Source: Campylobacteraceae bacterium (GTDB lineage: Bacteria; Campylobacterota; Campylobacteria; Campylobacterales; Sulfurovaceae). From it: a DNA stretch of 5,921 bases. Location of the stretch: assembly GCA_026982175.1 (NCBI GenBank), contig JALSHP010000031.1:1-5921 (forward strand). The letters run 5' to 3'. Each line of letters opens with the position of its first letter. Within the stretch, counting starts at the first letter, position 1. Shown piece by piece: positions 1-4,708 of the stretch. The translations under genes and the position numbers were made by a program. The notes under the pieces are model-generated. The model searched no databases. It was not told the DNA's origin and was given only the letters and a program-made list of their open reading frames with translations.

Positions 1-1272
1 GTGCCTCACATTACCAATGAGATTAAAGAGCGAATTGTTAAAGCTGGAGAAAACAAAGATATTTTGATTGTAGAACTTGGTGGAACAACAGGCGACATGG
101 AGGGAATGCCTTTTCTTGAAACCATTCGCCAAATGAAACATGAGATGGGACGTGAAAATGTGATGAACATTCATGTGACACTTCTTCCTTACATTCGCAC
201 AGCAGGAGAGATTAAAACCAAACCGACACAACACTCTGTTCAAGAGTTAAGACGCATTGGTATTACGCCTCAAATGCTCATTTTACGTTCTGAAATCCAT
301 GTTCCTTCAGACATTCGCCGTAAAATTGCCTACACTTGTGATGTTGATGAAAAATCAGTAGTTGTTGCTTTAGATGCACCTACTATTTATCAAGTTCCTT
401 TAAATTTTATGGCACAAGATATTTTAGAACCAATTGCAAAAGAGTTAAATCTTGGAAAACTTCAACCAGATATGCAACTTTGGTCAGATTTGGTACACCG
501 TATTATTCAGCCAACACATAAGACGACCATCGCTTTTGTGGGTAAATATTTAGACTTAAAAGAGTCATACAAATCTTTAACCGAAGCACTTATTCACGCA
601 GGGGCAAACTTAGATGCCAATGTAGAGATTAAATGGGTTGATTCTGAAAAAATCGAAAACAATGGAGCAAAAAAATACCTCATAGATTGTGATGGAATTT
701 TAGTCGCAGGTGGTTTTGGAGAGCGTGGGGTTGAGGGTAAAATTGAAGCCATTAAGTATGCACGTGAAGAGAAGATTCCATTTCTAGGCATCTGTTTGGG
801 AATGCAACTCGCTATGGTAGAGTTTTCACGTAATGTATTGGGCTTAAAAGATGCCACTTCAGTAGAGTTTGACAAAGATACTAAAGACCCTATTATCTTT
901 TTGATTGATGAGTTTATTGATGCGTCAGGTTCACGACAAGTGCGTACCTCCACCTCTCCTATGGGGGGAACGATGCGTTTGGGTGAATATGAGTGTAACA
1001 CCAAAGAAGGCTCAAACCTACGTGAAGCCTATGGGGCATCGACCATCTTTGAGCGTCACCGACACCGATATGAAGCCAATCCTAAATACCGAGCCGATTT
1101 AGAAGCCAAAGGCATGGCAATTACAGGAGAATCCGATGGACTCATTGAAGCTGTTGAAGTCCAAGACCACCCTTGGTTCTTAGGCGTACAGTTTCACCCA
1201 GAGTTTACTTCACGTCTGCAAAATCCAAATCCTTCGATTTTGGCATTTGTGAAGAGTGCATTAAATAAATAA
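1..1272 (+). CDS. pyrG: CTP synthase (glutamine-hydrolysing), 5' end missing
   Basis: CTP synthase converts UTP to CTP using ATP and ammonia released from glutamine; it is the last step of pyrimidine nucleotide synthesis in the cytosol. The 423 visible residues match the family from about residue 116 of the roughly 545-residue E. coli enzyme, so the first quarter with the ATP-binding P-loop lies upstream. The GTG at base 1 is an internal valine codon, not a start. The synthase domain shows the Mg-ligand glutamate region (E25 in VELGG) and KTKPTQHSV (72-80). The class I glutamine amidotransferase domain starts near residue 175 and holds the oxyanion loop GGFG (237-240), nucleophile C265 in GICLGMQ, and H399 and E401 in HPEFTS. 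The catalytic set is therefore intact. Small departures from the E. coli sequence are GGTTGDMEG for GGTVGDIES and AGGFG for PGGFG. The gene stops at TAA, 9 bases before a REPIN-like element. Identity is certain. Confidence 0.98.
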   Translation: MPHITNEIKERIVKAGENKDILIVELGGTTGDMEGMPFLETIRQMKHEMGRENVMNIHVTLLPYIRTAGEIKTKPTQHSVQELRRIGITPQMLILRSEIHVPSDIRRKIAYTCDVDEKSVVVALDAPTIYQVPLNFMAQDILEPIAKELNLGKLQPDMQLWSDLVHRIIQPTHKTTIAFVGKYLDLKESYKSLTEALIHAGANLDANVEIKWVDSEKIENNGAKKYLIDCDGILVAGGFGERGVEGKIEAIKYAREEKIPFLGICLGMQLAMVEFSRNVLGLKDATSVEFDKDTKDPIIFLIDEFIDASGSRQVRTSTSPMGGTMRLGEYECNTKEGSNLREAYGASTIFERHRHRYEANPKYRADLEAKGMAITGESDGLIEAVEVQDHPWFLGVQFHPEFTSRLQNPNPSILAFVKSALNK

Positions 1273-1281
1273 TCTTTATGC

Positions 1282-1304
1282 GTAGGGTGTCAATTTATTG
1301 CACC
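1282..1304 (+). repeat. Left REP unit (GTAG plus bulged palindrome)
   Basis: GTAG at 1282-1285 is followed by an imperfect palindrome. GGTG (1286-1289) pairs with CACC (1301-1304), and CAAT (1291-1294) pairs with ATTG (1297-1300). T1290 is left as a one-base bulge and TT (1295-1296) forms the tip. A GTAG next to a bulged or mismatched stem is what TnpA-REP/RAYT enzymes recognise in E. coli-type REPs. This unit alone could form the small hairpin on single-stranded DNA. Confidence 0.7.
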
Positions 1305-1352
1305 TTGTATTGAAGAAATAAAGAATAGAGTATCTTCATTGTAGATTTGAAT

Positions 1353-1375
1353 GGTGCAATAAATTGACACCCTAC
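1353..1375 (-). repeat. Right REP unit, inverted copy
   Basis: This is an exact reverse complement of the left unit. Read on the minus strand, GTAG (1375-1372) is followed by the same palindrome with the bulge at 1367. Having no mismatch over 23 bases suggests recent origin or selection for pairing between the arms. The arm happens to contain TTGACA at 1364-1369, but no well-spaced -10 hexamer follows. Confidence 0.7.
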
Positions 1376-1404
1376 AGTTTATATACTCTTAGACTATATA
1401 AACT
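1376..1404. promoter_or_regulatory. Perfect 10-bp inverted repeat just before recJ RBS
   Basis: AGTTTATATA (1376-1385) and TATATAAACT (1395-1404) are perfect reverse complements around a 9-base spacer. The left arm starts one base after the REPIN-like element ends, and the right arm ends one base before the recJ Shine-Dalgarno AAGGA (1405-1409). It could be a DNA operator for a dimeric regulator, or an RNA hairpin that influences ribosome access. The arms are A+T rich (9 of 10 bases), so the RNA stem would be weak. The left arm runs into TATACT (1382-1387), a possible -10 hexamer for a recJ promoter. The function is unknown; only the symmetry is certain. Confidence 0.45.
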
Positions 1405-1415
1405 AAGGACAAATC

Positions 1416-2999
1416 ATGCCCTATCCCAAAATAACCCCTCAACAGATAGAACAGCAACTCCAACGACGCTTTTTAAAAGAGGGGCATCTCTCTTTAGCCA
1501 ATTTGCCTAAACCCTCACAGTTTAAAGATATGGACAGAGCTGTAGCACGAATGGTTAAAGCCATTCACACAGGTGAAAAGATAATGCTCATTGGCGATTA
1601 TGATGTTGATGGTGTGACCTCTACCACACTCATGGCAATGTTTTTTAGAGACATTGGGGTAGAGTTGGAGTGGATAATTCCTAACCGATTTAGAGATGGT
1701 TACGGCTTGTCACCTAATTTGATGCCACGCGTTGAGGGTTTTGATTTGGTTTTCACAGTAGATAATGGCATTGCTGCTGTGGAAGCTTCTAAGATGTGTG
1801 AAGCGATGGGCATTGATTTAATCATCACCGATCATCACATTGTTCCTGCTCAAACTCCTACGGCGTATGCGATTATTGACCAAAAACAAGAAGATTGCCC
1901 TTTTCCTTACCAAGAAGTATGTGGTGCACAGATTGCGTGGTACCTCATAGCAGCTCTTAATAAGGCATTAAACGCCAATGTAGATGTTAAGTCATACCTA
2001 GGCTTGGTGAGCATTGCTATCATTGCTGATATGATGCCTCTGCAACACATTAACCGTGCGATGGTCAAAGCAGGACTACAACTTTTAAATCGTTCTACTT
2101 TACCTGCGATTAAAGCGTTTATGGAGAAACTCGACAAAGTGCTACTCAATGCTGAAGATATTGGCTTTCAAATTGCTCCTGTGTTAAATTCAGCAGGACG
2201 CATGGACGATGCTTCTTGGTCAGTTGAGTTTCTTTTGAGTTCTAATATCTATGATGCTAGGGTACGTTTAGACAGGCTTAAAGATTTTAATGAAAATCGT
2301 AAAAAGATTGAGCAACAAATCACCGATGAAGCGATGCAACAAGTAGAACTTAATGATGATGTCATTGTGGTAGTGGGTGAAAACTGGCACGAGGGGGTTG
2401 TGGGCATTGTAGCTGCAAGGGTTGGGCGACGTTTTGAGAAGCCTTGTATTGTATTAACACGCAGTGAAAATGGGGAGTTAAAAGGTTCGGGACGCAGTTT
2501 TCACGTTTGTAATCTTTTTAAAATCACCACAGCTTGTCGCCCTCTTTTGAAAAAATTTGGAGGTCATGAAGCTGCCATTGGTTTGAGTTTAGAGGAAGAG
2601 AATTTGGAAGCATTTAAAATTCAAATTCAAAAAGAGTACCAAAAAGAGTACTATGAAGAGCAGTTACTTGACCCTGATATTTTGGGAGAACTTAGTTTTT
2701 CACATATAGATTTTGATTTAGTGAATAAGTTGAAAGCTTTTGAGCCTTATGGTCAAGGCAATCCAAGGGTGAAGTTTATAAGTAGTAACGTTATCATTGA
2801 AGATGTGGCTGATATGGGCAAAGAGAAAGAGCATCGGCGTTTTACCTTTTCACAAGAGGGTAAAACCCAACAAGCCGTACTTTTTAAAACCAAAGAGGTG
2901 TTTCATGTGGGGCAAGTTATCTCGGTTGTTTATGGCATCAATGAGAACCATTTCAACAACCGTGTGACCTTGCAGTTAATGGTGGAGAAGATTTTTTAA
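1416..2999 (+). CDS. recJ: Single-stranded-DNA-specific exonuclease RecJ
   Basis: RecJ degrades single-stranded DNA 5' to 3' using Mn/Mg ions and acts in recombination (RecFOR pathway), mismatch repair and base-excision repair in the cytosol. The 527-residue protein is complete, somewhat shorter than the 577-residue E. coli enzyme. The DHH domain carries GDYDVDGVTST (60-70), the VDNGI motif (115-119), DHH at 139-141 and LNSAGRMDD (257-265). The DHHA1 domain follows at about 315-400 with GSGRS (357-361) and GGHEAAIG (382-389). A C-terminal OB-type domain starts near 420 and contains FEPYGQGNP (442-450). All metal-binding motifs are present. The ATG at 1416 has AAGGA (1405-1409) 6 bases upstream. 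The coding sequence ends 1 base before coaE, implying cotranscription. A 12-bp tandem duplication lies between the DHHA1 and OB domains. Expression may be affected by the inverted repeats upstream. Confidence 0.97.
   Translation: MPYPKITPQQIEQQLQRRFLKEGHLSLANLPKPSQFKDMDRAVARMVKAIHTGEKIMLIGDYDVDGVTSTTLMAMFFRDIGVELEWIIPNRFRDGYGLSPNLMPRVEGFDLVFTVDNGIAAVEASKMCEAMGIDLIITDHHIVPAQTPTAYAIIDQKQEDCPFPYQEVCGAQIAWYLIAALNKALNANVDVKSYLGLVSIAIIADMMPLQHINRAMVKAGLQLLNRSTLPAIKAFMEKLDKVLLNAEDIGFQIAPVLNSAGRMDDASWSVEFLLSSNIYDARVRLDRLKDFNENRKKIEQQITDEAMQQVELNDDVIVVVGENWHEGVVGIVAARVGRRFEKPCIVLTRSENGELKGSGRSFHVCNLFKITTACRPLLKKFGGHEAAIGLSLEEENLEAFKIQIQKEYQKEYYEEQLLDPDILGELSFSHIDFDLVNKLKAFEPYGQGNPRVKFISSNVIIEDVADMGKEKEHRRFTFSQEGKTQQAVLFKTKEVFHVGQVISVVYGINENHFNNRVTLQLMVEKIF
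2628..2651 (+). repeat. 12-bp perfect tandem duplication inside recJ
   Basis: The unit CAAAAAGAGTAC occurs twice head to tail (2628-2639 and 2640-2651), in frame, encoding Gln-Lys-Glu-Tyr twice at residues 405-412. It follows a short Ile-Gln repeat (402-405). It falls in the charged segment joining the DHHA1 and OB-type domains, where an added turn of helix is likely to be tolerated. Exact identity at the nucleotide level suggests replication slippage in this lineage. Confidence 0.85.
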
Positions 3000-3000
3000 G

Positions 3001-3588
3001 ATGTCATTTAAACACGCTATAGCACTCACAGGAGGCATTGCCACAGGAAAAAGTACCGTTGCTACTATCTTTAAGGGGTATGGCTTTGAGATTATAGATG
3101 CCGATAAAGTAGCCCATGAGATGCTTGATTTACAACATGAAAAGATTGCTGAACTTTTTGGTGAAAAATATGTTGAAAACAAAAAAGTTGTTCGTAAAAA
3201 GTTAGGTGCATTAATCTTTGCCGATAAGCAAGAAAAGTTACGCTTAGAAAGCCTATTACATCCACTTATTTTTGCTGAAATTGAGCGACAATCCAATATC
3301 TTAGATGAAAAAGGTAAAGCTTATTTGGTTGATATTCCCCTCTTTTTTGAGACAAATCGTTACCCCATTGAGAAGAGTATTGTGGTTTATGTTCCTCAAT
3401 CTTTACAACTAAAACGACTTATGGAGCGTGATGGGACATCTAACATAGAGGCACAAAGAAGAATAGATTCACAGATGAATATTGACAAAAAGCGAGAAAA
3501 AGCCACCTATCTGATTGATAACCAAAAAGATTTAAATGCACTTCAGAGAGAGTGTGATAAAGTAAAGGATATTTTAATTAAATCTTAA
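3001..3588 (+). CDS. coaE: Dephospho-CoA kinase
   Basis: CoaE phosphorylates the 3'-hydroxyl of the ribose of dephospho-CoA with ATP, the last step of coenzyme A synthesis, in the cytosol. The 195-residue protein is full length for the family. It shows the Walker A loop GGIATGKST (11-19), the DADKVAHE segment (33-40), HPLI (87-90), VDIPLFFE (110-117) of the substrate-binding region, and the lid-type stretch from RRIDSQMNIDKK (153-164) to LIDN (171-174). The ATG at 3001 begins 1 base after the recJ stop codon. The nearest GGAG (2984-2987) lies 13 bases upstream, farther than ideal, so translation probably depends on coupling to recJ. Nothing is truncated. The pairing with recJ is one of operon economy rather than pathway. 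Confidence 0.95.
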   Translation: MSFKHAIALTGGIATGKSTVATIFKGYGFEIIDADKVAHEMLDLQHEKIAELFGEKYVENKKVVRKKLGALIFADKQEKLRLESLLHPLIFAEIERQSNILDEKGKAYLVDIPLFFETNRYPIEKSIVVYVPQSLQLKRLMERDGTSNIEAQRRIDSQMNIDKKREKATYLIDNQKDLNALQRECDKVKDILIKS

Positions 3589-3592
3589 GGAG
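3587..3592 (+). promoter_or_regulatory. Shine-Dalgarno that fixes the TTG start of the transpeptidase gene
   Basis: AAGGAG at 3587-3592 overlaps the last two bases of the coaE stop codon and lies 5 bases before TTG (3598-3600). The next candidate starts, ATG at 3610 and ATG at 3619, are 17 and 26 bases from it, too far for efficient initiation. This favours the TTG start and gives a complete signal peptide. Confidence 0.8.
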
Positions 3593-3597
3593 TATCT

Positions 3598-4095
3598 TTG
3601 ATTTTACGTATGGTTTTAATGGTGAGTTTAGGATTTTCCTCTCTTTTTGCTGATGTTATTGGCATAGCTGATAAAGTAATTATAAAAAAATCAACACGCA
3701 TGTTGTACCTCTCTTCCAATGGTGACATTTTCAATAAATATCATGTAACATTAGGCTCAATTCCAGAGGGTGATAAAAAGGTTGAGGGTGACATGAAAAC
3801 TCCTGAAGGGGCATATCGACTCGACTATCGACAAGATTCTGATGACTATTATAAGTCACTGCATATCTCCTACCCCAATGAAGCCGATAAAGCAGAGGCA
3901 AAAGCCTTGGGTCAAAATGCAGGGGGGATGATTATGATACATGGTACACCACCTGCTTGGTCGCTCTCACCTTATGGAGATTGGATGAATGTTTTGCTTG
4001 ATTGGACGCAAGGGTGTATTGCTATGGCAAATGATGACATAGACGAAGTGTGGGAACAAACAACCGATGGTACGGTTGTGGTGATTGTTCCCTAA
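3598..4095 (+). CDS. Secreted L,D-transpeptidase family protein (YkuD domain)
   Basis: YkuD-domain enzymes use a cysteine to act on the tetrapeptide stems of peptidoglycan, making 3-3 crosslinks, attaching lipoproteins or, in some members, cutting such bonds; they work in the periplasm. The 165-residue product begins with a short signal peptide (hydrophobic stretch about 3-16, likely cleavage after A18 in SLFA-DV). The YkuD domain fills the rest, with KTPEGAY (67-73), catalytic H115 in IHGTPP and C140 in DWTQGCIAM. The sequence DWTxGCIA followed by an acidic stretch and EVW is characteristic of a large proteobacterial subgroup and resembles YafK/DpaA (GCYAM...IDE). There is no peptidoglycan-binding domain, so this is a minimal one-domain enzyme. 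The start is TTG with a strong RBS, 9 bases after coaE. It ends the operon before a terminator. I cannot tell from sequence whether it acts as transpeptidase, carboxypeptidase or amidase. Confidence 0.9.
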   Translation: MILRMVLMVSLGFSSLFADVIGIADKVIIKKSTRMLYLSSNGDIFNKYHVTLGSIPEGDKKVEGDMKTPEGAYRLDYRQDSDDYYKSLHISYPNEADKAEAKALGQNAGGMIMIHGTPPAWSLSPYGDWMNVLLDWTQGCIAMANDDIDEVWEQTTDGTVVVIVP

Positions 4096-4119
4096 GTTAT
4101 AGATATATTATTTTAAAAG

Positions 4120-4141
4120 AGGCTCATATTTTTATGAGCCT
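4120..4141. terminator. Bidirectional intrinsic terminator between convergent operons
   Basis: A perfect 9-bp stem (4120-4128 with 4133-4141, AGGCTCATA and its complement) closes a TTTT loop. On the plus strand it is followed by a T-rich stretch (4141-4157, ending in seven T), suited to end the recJ-coaE-transpeptidase transcript. On the minus strand it is followed by TCTTTT (4120-4115), suited to end thrS-infC. It begins 6 bases past the infC stop codon, so both transcripts have very short 3' ends. Confidence 0.88.
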
Positions 4142-4147
4142 TATTTA

Positions 4148-4708
4148 TTATTTTTTTGGAGCATTTTTAGGTGTAACATACATGTTGACATAACGACCAT
4201 CACGTTTTGCATCTTGCTCTAAAACACCCACTTCTTCAAGCATTGGCCATACACGGTTAAGTACATCGACACCCCATTCTGGGTTTGCCATCTCTCTACC
4301 ACGTAAAAAGACTCTTAGTTTCACATGTTTTCCAGCTTCTAAAAACTCAATGGCATGTTTTACTTTGTACGCAATGTCCCCATCAGCGATTTTACAAGAG
4401 AACTTTACCTCTTTGACATCAATGGTCTTTTGGTTTTTTCTGGCTTCTTTTTTCTTCTTTTCTTGCTCATACTTAAACTTACCGTAGTCCATTATTTTGG
4501 CCACAGGTGGGTTTGCATCGGGTGAAACCAGTACTAAGTCTAGCCCTTTATCATCAGCAATTTGCATCGCTTCATCGCGAGATAAAATACCCATCTGTTC
4601 GCCCTCATCACCAAGAACACGGAGTTCTCTTGCACGAATTTTATCGTTCATTATGGTGTCGTCAGGTTTTTTTCTGCCTCGGTTGTTATTTTTATGATGT
4701 CTACTCAA
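4148..4708 (-). CDS. infC: Translation initiation factor IF-3
   Basis: IF-3 binds the 30S ribosomal subunit, keeps it apart from 50S and checks the start codon-initiator tRNA match. The 186-residue protein has a basic N-terminal tail (1-19), an N-terminal domain (about 20-83) with the family signature KIMDYGKFKYEQEK (71-84), a lysine-rich linker (84-94) and a C-terminal domain (about 95-183) with LRGREM (135-140) and GRYVNMYVTPK (171-181). The start is TTG (4708-4706), sharing TTGA with the thrS stop codon, with GAAGG 6 bases upstream. The alternative ATG at 4651-4649 (residue 20) would give a protein starting at the conserved domain but has no convincing RBS. E. coli infC also uses a rare start (AUU) and is autoregulated by IF-3; UUG is less strongly discriminated, so the same control here is uncertain. 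rpmI and rplT do not follow. Confidence 0.96.
   Translation of the reverse strand: MSRHHKNNNRGRKKPDDTIMNDKIRARELRVLGDEGEQMGILSRDEAMQIADDKGLDLVLVSPDANPPVAKIMDYGKFKYEQEKKKKEARKNQKTIDVKEVKFSCKIADGDIAYKVKHAIEFLEAGKHVKLRVFLRGREMANPEWGVDVLNRVWPMLEEVGVLEQDAKRDGRYVNMYVTPKNAPKK

Larger units (their letters stand above)
1282..1375. repeat. REPIN-like element: two inverted REP sequences
   Basis: Seen directly: bases 1282-1304 and 1353-1375 are perfect reverse complements over 23 bp, separated by 48 bases. The interior has a further 6-bp pair, TGAAGA (1311-1316) with TCTTCA (1333-1338), so the whole 94 bases can fold into one long hairpin with a 16-base terminal loop. Each arm is also an imperfect palindrome next to a GTAG tetranucleotide, the organisation known for REP sequences acted on by RAYT transposases. 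No target-site duplication is visible at the edges (ATGC on the left, AGTT on the right). No RAYT gene lies in the window, so mobility would depend on a gene elsewhere. It lies between pyrG and recJ and could also stall transcription or stabilise the pyrG mRNA 3' end, although the hairpin is not followed by a T-run typical of intrinsic terminators. The inverted repeat is certain; the REPIN label is an inference from structure. Confidence 0.75.

Noticed and set aside
1..3. GTG at base 1 as the pyrG start codon
   Set aside because: The protein begins mid-domain relative to the family, so this is an internal valine codon and the gene continues upstream.
594..1004. Minus-strand open frame of 136 codons inside pyrG
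   Set aside because: It overlaps the well-conserved amidotransferase domain and shows no recognisable motif, so it is a shadow frame.
905..1102. Plus-strand 65-codon open frame inside pyrG
   Set aside because: It is out of frame with a clearly functional pyrG and has no family resemblance.
1282..1375. Intrinsic terminator of pyrG
   Set aside because: The hairpin is very long, its stem includes A+T-rich stretches, and neither side is followed by a clear T-run. The arm structure fits REP units better, although some termination is possible.
1364..1387. TTGACA (1364-1369) in the right REP arm with TATACT (1382-1387) as a sigma-70 promoter for recJ
   Set aside because: The two hexamers are only 12 bases apart, well short of the usual 16-18. 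TATACT alone could be a -10, since this class often lacks a conserved -35, but that is too weak to annotate.
1907..2149. Minus-strand 80-codon open frame inside recJ
   Set aside because: It is antisense to conserved recJ codons with no motif or RBS.
2976..3296. Minus-strand 106-codon open frame over the recJ-coaE junction
   Set aside because: The product is serine- and cysteine-rich low-complexity sequence typical of an antisense frame over P-loop coding DNA.
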